A stretch of DNA of 64,000 bases, taken from the NCBI GenBank assembly GCA_900074885.1, contig FJUW01000001.1, positions 62,001 to 126,000 of the forward strand, written 5' to 3'. A program made the translations under genes and the position numbers. The notes under the pieces were generated by a model. The model worked only from the letters and a program-made list of their open reading frames with translations. It did not search any database and was not told the origin of the DNA. Position 1 is the first letter of the stretch, and every line of letters starts with the position of its first letter. This document shows, in pieces, positions 54,844 through 64,000 of this stretch. This DNA comes from Rhynchosporium graminicola (lineage: Eukaryota > Ascomycota > Leotiomycetes > Helotiales > Ploettnerulaceae).

Positions 54844-55777
54844 CTCTCTGTGTATCATATGCAGAATCTTTGAATAATTAATGGCTATTGAGCCGTGAGT
54901 ATTAAGATGTGTCCGGAGTATCTCACGTTATTTCCTGCTGACTGTACAGGTATGTTGTTATTGCTTGTATATTTTTCCTTTGCGGATTATAACTCGAGCA
55001 CCTGCTCCTCTCGGCTCCAAGAGTTTCCAGGTCTTGGAATCCGACATCTGATGCTCGTCTTGCGAGCTGTAGCGACCGTCCTCGCACAGACAAGGCGCCA
55101 GGGGTCAAAAAGCTGGCTGCGCCAACCAACACAAGCGAGACACCAAATCCAGGTTTATATCCAGCTCAGATCAAACGAATGATTAGGCAAGCATAATCCA
55201 AATGGGCGCGTAGCACAAAATAAGCGTCTTTAGCCATTCCTAAGATCATTCAAGGATGCAGCCCATCGAGGTCCTTGTTATTAGTTTCAGCGGCCAGAGC
55301 AGTATAGAACGTGGGGAAAAACGTCTCGATTGCTGGCATGGCAAACAATATGATGCTAGAAGTGATGTCCTTTTGTCGTAGCTTTTGGACAGTTACTACG
55401 TCCACGTCTAGGCTCACCGTCTAAGCTTTTACAACCAGGGGCTGTTTTGCAAACAAAAAGTTCTCGCTTAGATCACCACGCATCCAAGTCGTTGAGAAAC
55501 CACCAAAGTCTCCAGTCTCTGAATCATGATCGATTTTACAGTAGCTCGGTCAAATACTCTCCCTATATGTCGCTCTCACGAGAAAGAGAAACACCGGATA
55601 AGACCCGGTGCAAGAAACAGCACAACAAAGCCCGATACTATCTCTAAACACCACATCCTTATGCCTCACGTACAAAACCCTTTCACGCCACACAATGACC
55701 ATACATCTCCCTCAAGCAAAGCGCCAGGGCGTCCCCAAGTAGGATTTGACCGGCAGAATAGCATTCAAACATGATAC
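54844..55777. other. Intergenic region
   Basis: 934 bp between PRP24 and the damaged membrane-protein gene. Only short frames without domains occur. No repeat or RNA gene was recognised. Confidence 0.5.
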
Positions 55778-56277
55778 ATGAATATGCTACTAGCTATGGA
55801 TCCAATTCCACGAATGGACAATATCCTCGCCGCATTCTTCACCTTGATCCTCCTCGCCTGCTTCGTAATCTTCCCGGGAATATTCACATCCCTCCACTCC
55901 TTCGAGAAGAAGCCCGAAATATCCAGTTCCGGAACAGCTTCCGCGATCCTGGAAACAGTCAAAAACATCACTCTGCTCATAATAGCAGGTTCATGCTGCG
56001 GCATCGGCGCCCTAGGCATGATCTGGCTATGGATGAGTGGCGCTCCAACTACGTCTGGCTCCTCAACCGCATCTTCCTACCTGGTTGACTAAACAGCCTG
56101 GTAGGCCTGATCAGGTCACTGATTAACGTGTATACGTAGCAGGATGGCGCGTGGATTATGATGGCGAAGATTCTGGCGATTGTGACGGGTACTAGTATTG
56201 TTGTTACGGGAATTTTGTTTGGACTGTATAATTCATGGATTTGGAGAGGATCAAGGGGCTGCATGGGAGGGAGATGA
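55778..56277 (+). pseudogene. Small multi-pass membrane protein gene with premature stops
   Basis: From ATG 55778 one frame encodes a hydrophobic helix (FFTLILLACFVIFPGIFTSL), a soluble loop and a second helix (ITLLIIAGSCCGIGALGMIW). Near 56035 protein-like sequence moves to another frame (EWRSNYVWLLNRIFLPG). It stays in that frame past TGA 56086-56088 (LNSLVGLIRSLINVYT) and past TAG 56137-56139 (QDGAWIMMAKILAIVTGTSI, then two more turns of hydrophobic sequence), ending at TGA 56275-56277. The whole resembles a three- to four-TM fungal family I know only as uncharacterised. Both internal stops can arise by one C-to-T change (CGA to TGA, CAG to TAG). An alternative model with an intron 56084-56139 joins the first frame to the last block in phase, but skips the NYVWLLNRIF block; its donor GTTGAC is poor. 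Confidence 0.55.
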
Positions 56278-57112
56278 GGGTGGTGTTGAAACTGGGGAGG
56301 GGGTTATGGAAAATTTTGGGAAGAAGATGCATGCGCCTACTCTGGAGCCGGGGAGTGTGGTGTAATGGATGTCGTATGGTAATTACGATGCGATATGTGT
56401 TTCAAATCTCGTGGTGTATCAGAAAAGATGATGATGCTGGTCTTTTAATGAGGCAGATGTGTACAACAGTCGGGACAACCTAGAGTTTCGAATTGTAAAT
56501 TCGATATTGAGAATCGCATGTCTATCCTGCAGAGCTCAGTGGACTTGAAACCGCTTGAATCGTACCCAGTCAAGAGTTCAAGCGAAGGGTAGAATTGAAG
56601 TCCTGGATTGTTCCAAGACGTTCAAGCGTTCGTTTGGCAGACTGTAGTCCTATTGCATGGTCATGACTTTAGCACTAGATATTTTCTGTCGTGCTACAGC
56701 AACAAAAGTTCCTGGCGGTCTCAAGCTCTACGACTCTACAGCCTGGCAGCCTCTCTAGATTGGATAAATATTAATGCTCGTTGGTACGCGGCCAATGACA
56801 TGGACGTTTCCCCACTGTTGTACGCCAAATTAGCCCCAGGAGATTCTACCTCCCGAGCTCGAACTTGGATACAGCAACTCGGTGATAACAGACAAGTAAA
56901 CAGGTCTTCAAATCTGATCGATGACACGATATCGACACTGCTATCATGTCACCGTCATCATCGGACTTAGATCTCCCCTGATGGAAAAAAAAATGTATAT
57001 AAAGAGTAATATAAGGACTTTGGCCTTTCCTGGGCAACCTTTCCTACTTGCTTCAATATCCAGCTCCAAAGCTTCTGAGTCACCACAACCTAATAACTAA
57101 ATTGGAATCATA
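56278..57112. other. Upstream region of the monooxygenase gene
   Basis: 835 bp. An open frame at 56608-56970 (+, 120 codons) has no domain and is not supported. The right end holds the monooxygenase promoter with a TATA box (separate entry). Confidence 0.5.
56996..57003 (+). promoter_or_regulatory. TATA box of the FAD monooxygenase gene
   Basis: TATATAAA, 110 bp before the start codon at 57113 and at a usual distance from a leader start. It is followed by a C/T-rich stretch and AACC-type bases before the ATG. Confidence 0.55.
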
Positions 57113-58992
57113 ATGTCTTCATCCCAGAACTCTAGTCATGTTCCGCTTCTAATAGTAGGCGGTGGTTTCGTAGGCTTGAGCGCAGCGCTCTTTCTCAACC
57201 ACCATGGAGTTAACACAATCTTGGTTGAGAAGCATTCAGGAACCAGCATCCATCCACGTAGTCGCTCAGTTAATGCCCGAACAATGGTACTTACTCAACT
57301 CCATTATATTTACATCAAATGACCAAAACCATTAATACAAGACTCAGGAATTGTACCGTGAACTAAATATCGAATCCACGGTCCAAGAAGCTGGTAAGTC
57401 AATGGCTCCAACCATGGGATATGTCTCAGGTCGCTCCCTCTACGCCGCAATTTCGCCTCAAGCCAGACGTTCACCAACCAAGCGGACACTCAAGTCTCTT
57501 CCCTTCGCTTCTGTATTAGCTACCATGGGTCCGGTACCAGGACAGTTCATCTCCCTCGAAACCCTTGAGCCAGTCCTTCTCTCAACTCTACGAGACCGCG
57601 GTGTAGAAACACGTTTCTCCACTGCATGCAAATCAATCAGCCAAAATTCCTCCATAGTCACGGCCAAGTTACGCAATAAAGAGAACGCAGAGGAGTACGA
57701 AATGACAGCAGACTACCTAATGGCGGCCGACGGAGCAAACTCACCCATCCGCACACAACTCAATATTCCCCTCTCAGAAGACAAACCCGAATCCGGGCAT
57801 CTACTCAATATCTACTTCCGAGCCAGTCTCGGAGAATTTGTTCAGAATCGCGAGTTCTCACTTGGCAAGGTCCAGCGCGAAGCATCCTCCTCACTTGAAC
57901 GCACTATCGACGGCCTCTGCACCAGTATCAACAACTCCGATCGATGGGTCTTCCACCTCTCATACGATCCAGCAGCCGGTGAAAAAGCAACAGACTTCAC
58001 TCATGAAAGATGTGCAGAAATCGTTAGCACAGAGCACTAGGCATGGACGAAAGTCCTTCTGGACCCGTGGAAATCGAAATCCTCTCTGTCTTGCCTTGGC
58101 AAGCAAGTGCAAGGGTCGCGCAACGCATGCAAGAAGGACGTATCTTTCTTGCGGGTGATTCGGCGCATCAGATGCCTCCTTGTGCCGGACAGGGCGCCAA
58201 CACCGGAATTGCGGACGCACATAATTTGGCTTGGAAATTAGCTGCTGTTCTCACGTCAAGTTCAAACTCAGGTTCCAATCGTTTGAAGACTATATCTCCA
58301 GCTTTGCGCAGAACATACGAAAAAGAACGCCTCCCAATCGACACGTACGCCGCATCTGTCTCTGGCGCATCAGCAGACTCGAAAGGTCTCTTCGCATTGA
58401 AACCCAATCTCACAACTGCGATTACTCTAGTGCAGAGATGTTTCCTAGTCGCTGGCCTGAGTGTCTGGTACCAAGGGCCAGGAGTCGGTGTCATTCCCGA
58501 GAACCCGGGTTTGCTGAGAGGTGCGAGCTGGAGGGCTTGGAGTTTCAGCGGCTTGGTGATGGGTATTGACGGGAGACCTGGAAGGAGGGCTCCGCATGTC
58601 TGGCTTCAGAAACGTGCTGATATCAGTGAGGCAAATAAGGGGACAGATGGTGCGCAGAAAGAGACCCGCATTTCGACACTTGATTTTTCGGACGCCACTT
58701 TATCCTCTTGACTGGTTCGGAAGGTCGAGAATGGATCAAGGCCGCTCAGAACGTTTCCTCGAGATTGCTGGCTTGCGGGCTGGAGTTCGAGACCTATGTG
58801 ATAGGAGGCGACGAGGATCACCATTACATCCCCGTTGATGGTAGATCAGCTTTTGAGACTGCTGCGGGCATATCAAATACAGGTGCGTTGTTGGTTAGGC
58901 CAGACGGATTCGTGGCATGGAGGGAACGCCGGCTACCTGATAAGTGTGGAGAGAGATTGGAGGAGGTCATGATCAGGTTGCTGTGTCTTTAA
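57113..58992 (+). pseudogene. FAD-dependent aromatic-ring monooxygenase, two frameshifts
   Basis: Exon 1 (57113-57286) and a second exon from 57348, after a 61-nt intron, encode the FAD-binding fold: dinucleotide loop VGGGFVGLSAALFL, Arg-rich HPRSRSVNARTME, and the DG motif MAADGANSPIRTQL. The frame then stops at 58038-58040. Two bases too many in AGAG (58031-58034) explain this, since the next frame continues with ALGMDES, ILSVLPW and the second FAD motif FLAGDSAHQMPP with GQGANTGIADAHNLAWKLAA. That frame stops at 58709. One T too few in the T5 run 58684-58688 restores the thioredoxin-like C-terminal part (TGSEGREWIKAA to 58992). All domains of a PheA/TfdB-type phenol or polyketide hydroxylase are present, about 600 residues in total. 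It is either a recent pseudogene or carries assembly indels; no intron fits either site. Confidence 0.85.
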
Positions 58993-59288
58993 AGAGAGGT
59001 GAGTGGGAACGAAGGGCGTGCTTTTGACGATAGTAGATGTTCTTGAGGAGTTTATATTTTTGGTTCATGATTCCAGATCTCTGAGCACAGCTCGCTGCCC
59101 ACCTCTTTCTTGGCAATCTCGCTTCACAATCAACAAATAATATTTAGCGTCAAATTATCAATCACATTTAGTTTCCTATCCACAATCTGGACTCCGTATA
59201 CTCCAGGCAACAAAGTTACCGAATCAAAACGCCCCATCCGATCCCACCCAGTCCGAACACCGGGCCAATTCATTCCCGAATCACAAAA
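58993..59288. other. Convergent intergenic region
   Basis: 296 bp between the monooxygenase and MRC1 3' ends. It is A/T-rich. Nothing recognised. Confidence 0.55.
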
Positions 59289-62200
59289 TCATTCAAATTT
59301 CCCACCACCGAACAAGCCACCCACAACACTCCTCCTCTTCTGCGCACCCTTAACCAATTTCATCTCTCTCCTCTTCTCAGTCTTAACAACATTCGCTCTC
59401 CTCTCACTCTCCCTTGCAAAATAATTAACACCACTATTCTTTCCTCCACCTCTTCTCACACCCTCATTAGATGCACCACCAGCCATTCGTTCTGTTCCGG
59501 ACATACCACCACTAACACTCGAGCTAGTAGATGAAACAAGACTGTTGTTCGTAGTGGCGCGTCGAAGCAAAGCCGGGACTTTGAAGCCAGGGGCTGAGGA
59601 GGAGACAGCGAATGCGAGCTTGGTACTGTTGGAGATCGAACTTGACGATTGGCGCTTGAGTGAGATTCGATCGACGATAGCGGTACTCGTCCTACGAAGC
59701 GCGAAGGGGTCGCGGTTCTCTTTGTTCTTCTCCTTACTGGGACCAAGATCCTCGCCACCTTCGATTTCAAGATCATCTTCGGATTCGGATTCGGACACTT
59801 CTGGTGCTAGGAGGGCGTTTGGTTCTTCGATGAGAGACGAGAGAGACTCTCTGATCTCGGAGAGGTTCGATGGTTTCTTGTTAGGTTTAGTGCGGCGGAG
59901 ATGGGGTGGAGCTCTGATTTGATTCTCCTCTGGGTCGTCGGAGGCTTTCCGCTTTGGCGGTCCCATGAGTGTTGACTCACTGTCTGGGACAACCTGGGCC
60001 TGTCCCTCTGCTTGAGATTGGGATTGAGATTCATCCTCGTTCTCCTGCTCGGCGAAATCTTCCAGGAAATCCACCTCATCCTCACTCCCACGGTCCTCGA
60101 TAGCACGCAAAAAGGCCTGTTTCTTAGGATTTTCGGCGATCTTGCCAATGCGTTCATCAGCGAGGAGAGCTTTGCGCATCTTGGCAAACTCCTTGCGCTT
60201 TCTGCGCTGCTTTGCTTCTCCTCCATCGTCGGAGTCTGAGAGGTCATAATCAGCTCCTCGTTTTCGGCGTAGCATGCCATTGGTGATGTCCTTGTAGAGT
60301 TTCTCAATTTGCTTCTCGTCGCTGGCTCTTTCGCGATCAGCAAAAATTGCGGCAAGCTTTCCGGCGTCGAAATTCTCTCCCCCCTCATCATTGATCATCT
60401 CCTTAACAAATGCATCGTCCTCACCACCACTCTCGTCGTCACTCGCACCTCCCAGACCAGCATATTCATCCTCAGATTCGTCAGCCTGCTCGTTGACCAT
60501 CTCTTTAGCCTTGCTTTTCTGCTTGTCAAAATCCTCCTCGACCTTCTTCTCCTTCTTTTTCTTGGAGCTCTTGCGCATGACGTCGAATGCGTTGGCGGTA
60601 AGATCATCGTCGTCATCTTCGACAGCATTGTCCTGTCCACCGGCATCTTCCTCATCGGAGAAGGTAGCGATCTGGGCACGTTGGCGTAGCTTTCCTTTTT
60701 TCTTGGCGATTGGTGTCTCGTCAATGGTTTCAGGAAGAGCAGTTGGCTCAAGAATGACCGTATCGACTGTGGAAGGTGGTGCTTCAGCAAATCTTCCCTT
60801 GACAGGAGTCATATACTGATATCCGACATCTTGAGTAGCTTCAAACATCTGTGACATCTGAGTATCGTGAACCAAACTATCGAATTCGTGAACTTGTGAT
60901 TGTGAAAAATGGAATTGAATGTCTTGGCTCTCAGAGTCCATAGGCTGGGACTCTGGAATGTGGCTGACTTGAGACTGATTGACCATGTCGGCATCTTGCG
61001 TATCTTCTTGTAGAGTTGGAACAAAAGGTGGAAGCTCTGGAGCCCGTAGTCTTCTCAAGAACGCGAAAGAGTCCTTGTTCGGGTCCTCTGCCGACTCGGG
61101 ATTTGGAGCTGTTGGTGATTCTTCAAATGCCTGGCTATCGTCCATTGTGCCTGCGAATATTTGTGTTAGTCCAAGACCCGCTGGACCAGCTACTGTGAGG
61201 CCTGGGATGAATGTTTTTGTAGCAGACCTGAGGACCGCTGTCGGAACCATAGGCGATTTCGCGCCCAGATGCATTGGGGAAATGAATTGTGGTGCAACGG
61301 GCGTCTGTTGGGTTACTGGTTCGACATCTTCATCTTCATCATCAGAGATCACGTTGGCGTGCCTGGACCTTCGGGTCTTCTTGTTGAACGAGTGCTCTTC
61401 ATCCTCGTCGTCCCCCGCGTCTTCCGCATCGCCGTCTTCCGCCATCTCCTCATCAATTGACAGGTTGGCGTCAGCTTCATTCTCATCCACATCACTCTCA
61501 GCGGCCTCGTTGTCGAACATGTCGTTGGTAACATTAGTGTCCGGCTCTTGGCCATTAAGCTCCATCTCATCTTCGTCTTCAACACTTCCATCAAGCTCCT
61601 GTTCATCACCCTCCTCTTCCTCTGAACCAGAACCAGAGATCTCTTCCTCGTCGGGGACCTCCTTAGTTTCTTGCCAGTCTTCATCATCACTGCTGTCATC
61701 CCCTAGAGGATCGGCCTCTCCATTCGCCTTGCGCTCCTTCTTTGCTGCGGCCTTTTCCCGCTTTGCAATCTCCTCACCTTCGAGGCGAGCCTGGGCCACC
61801 ATGTCGTCCACTTCGACCGCGTCTCGCTCTCTTTCTTCGGTCGTCTGAATGACCACACCCCTGTCTCGTAGAGCTTGCAGACGTTCCTCCCTTTCACGAG
61901 CAGCTTGCTGTCTAGCACGCTGCTGAAGAGACATTTGCATTTCCGAGGTAGACATCAATAGCTTATTTTTTTGACCGTAGATGCGTTTAGAAGACTGCTT
62001 ACCGGGAGATGTGACTTGTGCTAACATTCGAAGTGCATGTAGGGAATGAGATTCTCTAGCGAGCTTCGCCGGGACGCGGTCAAAGACTGAGTCCATTTTC
62101 TCTTTCCTTCCAAGTGACTTTGCCGAAACGATTTCAAGATCGCTGTCCGATTCATTGAGAGGAGATGCTTTTCGATCAACTGATTTTGATACTCTTACTC

Positions 62201-63491
62201 GAATGAGGCGCTTCTTGGACATCGGCTTCTTCCCTATCTCGGCTTCCGCATTAGGTTCATCGGTAGCTGTGCCCTTGCCCTTGCCCATCTTGCTTGGTGG
62301 TGGTGACTTCATCTGAGAGAGAGCGTCTTCTAACGATGGTAGCTCAGCATTGTCGTCATCGATGGTATCTGACAGTGCTGGCAGGTTGGATGGTGTGGCG
62401 ACTCTGTCGGCAGCTGGGTTGGGTGACGCCGGAGAGGTAGGTGGTGTTTCCTTAGTCTCTGGATCTGAATGTGGAGCAGCAGAGCTTGAGCTTGCAGGTC
62501 GGGCAGGCTCTGGTGTCGCTTCCATGATGGATTGCTGCTTGTTGAACTTTGCAAAAAAGTCTGCCTTGGTAAACTTCTTCTTGGTGGTTGCGTAATGTGC
62601 TAATTGTTGATTTCGACTCAAGCGTTGTGTCTCCCGGTGCATTTCTTCGAGAGCTTTCTTACTGGCTTTACGATTCGGACGTGACGATTGTGTGAGACGT
62701 CTCTCGCCTTCGCTATCTTCGATGTCATCCTCCTCTGCCAGTGTCTTTGTGTATCGTTGTGTCTCTTCCGCCCTTTTCGTTTTCTCTTTTGCAGCTTCGG
62801 CTTCCTTAGCTTGACGTTCCAGTTTCTTCTTCTCTACTAAGGCCAAGAACCGAGAGTTTCCGGCATCTGGTAGCTCCACATCGGATCCGGATCCAGCGTC
62901 GAAAGCACCATACGATTTTGCTGGAGAGACAAACAGGCCTGGTGAGGTGGATCTTCTTGGAGGACTCGACTTGGGGGTATCTTGACGCGCGACGCGTATT
63001 CTTCGTTTCCGCGAGACCACAGGTGTATCGCTTGCGTCACTAACATCTCCTGTACTTGTGCCTGCATCGGGCGATTTGCTCTTCGTCATGAGCAGTTTCT
63101 TGACGCGTTCCCGTGCGGTTTGTGCAGACGGCAACTCCTCATCCGAATTGTCCTCATTTGCTTGCATCCTGGCCGCCATTCTGCCTTTAGGTCGGATAAT
63201 ATCTACATCGTCATCCTCAGAAGGACTGTTCATAGTATCATGTGCAGTGACTTTCTCTGTGTGTTGTGCAACTGTTGTCTCGCTGTTGTCCTTTGGTTCC
63301 GAAGTCGATGTTTTGGCCCATGGGACAATTCTCTTAGCTCTCGCAGATCCCAAGACACTCTCATCGTCGGAGTCATTGTCGAATGCAGCCAGCATGGCCT
63401 TGACCTTCGAGTTTGGAGTCAATTGAATAGGCGACATGGCCCCAGACTCGCTCGATGGGGAGGACTCTCTGATTGATGCTATGGAGGCCAT
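59289..63491 (-). CDS. MRC1: DNA replication checkpoint mediator Mrc1 (Claspin-like)
   Basis: A single exon of 1400 residues from ATG 63491. Highly charged and mostly disordered, as expected. Landmarks: N-terminal TPNSKVKAMLAAFDNDSDDE; a basic coiled-coil region at about 215-310 (FLALVEKKKLERQAKEAEAA, then SRNQQLAHYATTKKKFTKAD); a second coiled coil at about 510-590; long Asp/Glu tracts; a cluster of SQ/TQ sites at about 834-889 (for example SHIPESQPMDSESQD and FHFSQSQV), the substrates of Mec1/ATR-type kinases; and the conserved MRC1-like domain at about 1010-1150 with DEYAGLGGASDDESGGED and DAFVKEMINDE. Mrc1 travels with the replisome, links helicase and polymerase, and relays fork stalling to Rad53/Cds1. 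Yeast Mrc1 is about 1100 residues, so this is a typical longer filamentous form. It is intact. Confidence 0.91.
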   Translation of the reverse strand: MASIASIRESSPSSESGAMSPIQLTPNSKVKAMLAAFDNDSDDESVLGSARAKRIVPWAKTSTSEPKDNSETTVAQHTEKVTAHDTMNSPSEDDDVDIIRPKGRMAARMQANEDNSDEELPSAQTARERVKKLLMTKSKSPDAGTSTGDVSDASDTPVVSRKRRIRVARQDTPKSSPPRRSTSPGLFVSPAKSYGAFDAGSGSDVELPDAGNSRFLALVEKKKLERQAKEAEAAKEKTKRAEETQRYTKTLAEEDDIEDSEGERRLTQSSRPNRKASKKALEEMHRETQRLSRNQQLAHYATTKKKFTKADFFAKFNKQQSIMEATPEPARPASSSSAAPHSDPETKETPPTSPASPNPAADRVATPSNLPALSDTIDDDNAELPSLEDALSQMKSPPPSKMGKGKGTATDEPNAEAEIGKKPMSKKRLIRVRVSKSVDRKASPLNESDSDLEIVSAKSLGRKEKMDSVFDRVPAKLARESHSLHALRMLAQVTSPGKQSSKRIYGQKNKLLMSTSEMQMSLQQRARQQAAREREERLQALRDRGVVIQTTEERERDAVEVDDMVAQARLEGEEIAKREKAAAKKERKANGEADPLGDDSSDDEDWQETKEVPDEEEISGSGSEEEEGDEQELDGSVEDEDEMELNGQEPDTNVTNDMFDNEAAESDVDENEADANLSIDEEMAEDGDAEDAGDDEDEEHSFNKKTRRSRHANVISDDEDEDVEPVTQQTPVAPQFISPMHLGAKSPMVPTAVLRSATKTFIPGLTVAGPAGLGLTQIFAGTMDDSQAFEESPTAPNPESAEDPNKDSFAFLRRLRAPELPPFVPTLQEDTQDADMVNQSQVSHIPESQPMDSESQDIQFHFSQSQVHEFDSLVHDTQMSQMFEATQDVGYQYMTPVKGRFAEAPPSTVDTVILEPTALPETIDETPIAKKKGKLRQRAQIATFSDEEDAGGQDNAVEDDDDDLTANAFDVMRKSSKKKKEKKVEEDFDKQKSKAKEMVNEQADESEDEYAGLGGASDDESGGEDDAFVKEMINDEGGENFDAGKLAAIFADRERASDEKQIEKLYKDITNGMLRRKRGADYDLSDSDDGGEAKQRRKRKEFAKMRKALLADERIGKIAENPKKQAFLRAIEDRGSEDEVDFLEDFAEQENEDESQSQSQAEGQAQVVPDSESTLMGPPKRKASDDPEENQIRAPPHLRRTKPNKKPSNLSEIRESLSSLIEEPNALLAPEVSESESEDDLEIEGGEDLGPSKEKNKENRDPFALRRTSTAIVDRISLKRQSSSSISNSTKLAFAVSSSAPGFKVPALLRRATTNNSLVSSTSSSVSGGMSGTERMAGGASNEGVRRGGGKNSGVNYFARESERRANVVKTEKRREMKLVKGAQKRRSVVGGLFGGGKFE

Positions 63492-64000
63492 AGTTGATAT
63501 TTCGTAGAATGTAAGCTGTGAATTAATGCAGGCTTTCTGTAAGAAATGTCAGACGATCATATGCAGAGATAATTCATGTTTTGGTCGGGAAAAGTATGAA
63601 GGGCGAAAAGTTGGACATGAGAGTGGAAGAGGAAGTGGAAGTGGCAATGAGCTCTGATGCTTCTGCCGCGTCCGCGACGAGTTGGGAGTTTACGCGACCG
63701 CGACTGAGCTAGCGGGTCGATCCGCTGCCCCCACTTTATTGGCCCTCGATCCGCTGTCGGTTCTTATGTCCCATTGTACCCCAGTCTGCAATTATGTCTC
63801 GTCAGCCATCCTTCGTACCTCCTCTATTCTAAATAGTCTCGCTTCAGCCTACGAGTTATCCGGATGCGCACATCCTTTTCCTTCTCCATCGTGCATATGA
63901 GCACCCTATGTAGTTAACCTTTTTCCCATTGACTGGCTGTATCTTCGGGACCAGAATTCGCAGCTCGCAACCGTCCTCTTGGCCATCGACATTGTTATAT
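63492..64000. promoter_or_regulatory. MRC1 upstream region
   Basis: 509 bp to the window edge. CG-rich strings with ACGCG/CGCGAC cores cluster at 63665-63710, resembling but not matching the MCB consensus (ACGCGT) used by G1/S genes. No second gene is recognised. Confidence 0.45.

Noticed and set aside
56608..56970. 120-codon plus-strand open frame before the monooxygenase
   Set aside because: No domain; overlaps the promoter region and lacks protein-like periodicity.
60979..61848. 289-codon Ser-rich antisense open frame
   Set aside because: Complement of the Asp/Glu-coding tracts of MRC1, which read as Ser runs on the other strand.

Overview
The window is nuclear DNA from a filamentous ascomycete (Pezizomycotina; class not determined). 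The evidence is compact genes with many short introns of about 45-240 nt, GT..AG ends and branch sites of the CTAAC/CTGAC type; fungal-only families (Bud2-type RasGAP, Mrc1, Nop13, Iec3, UstYa-like, fungal BTB proteins); and mitoribosomal proteins with nuclear-type splicing. There are no operons, rRNA, confident tRNAs or CRISPR arrays.

Layout. 1-16.9 kb is a conserved housekeeping block: 3' end of an MFS sugar transporter, MRPL20 (mL58), a Ser/Pro-rich protein of unknown function, a Bud2-like RasGAP, a Cyp40 cyclophilin, a six-exon D-aminoacyl-tRNA deacylase and NOT3 of CCR4-NOT. 16.9-24.5 kb is gene-poor apart from one spliced C2H2 zinc-finger gene behind a 3.3 kb leader region. 24.5-30 kb holds mitochondrial NADP-isocitrate dehydrogenase, an Iec3-like INO80 subunit and the nucleolar RNA-binding protein Nop13.

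30.8-44 kb is the accessory part, with long AT-rich spacers. It holds two outward-facing BTB paralogues (the left one broken, the right one intact), two tentative small spliced genes, a 454-residue orphan protein and a lone UstYa-like gene. A tandem 19-bp repeat with a perfect TCGCGCGA palindrome lies about 0.2 kb upstream of the UstYa-like gene.

44-55 kb returns to core genes: UTP15, a short-chain dehydrogenase only 145 bp behind it, a small membrane protein, and the divergent pair MRPL22 / Prp24. 55-59 kb has two damaged genes: a small multi-pass membrane protein with two premature stops and a frame change, and a FAD-dependent aromatic-ring monooxygenase with two frameshifts. 59.3-63.5 kb is MRC1.

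The core genes fall in RNA processing and translation (UTP15, NOP13, PRP24, NOT3, MRPL20, MRPL22, DTD1) and chromosome biology (IEC3, MRC1). They do not form one pathway; shared regulation is plausible only for the head-to-head pairs DTD1/NOT3, IEC3/NOP13 and MRPL22/PRP24. I found no convincing new multi-gene system. The most unusual signals are the repeat-flanked UstYa-like gene in the AT-rich island, the decaying genes at 55-59 kb, and very small coding exons in DTD1. Splice junctions were deduced by eye from frame, splice signals and family conservation.
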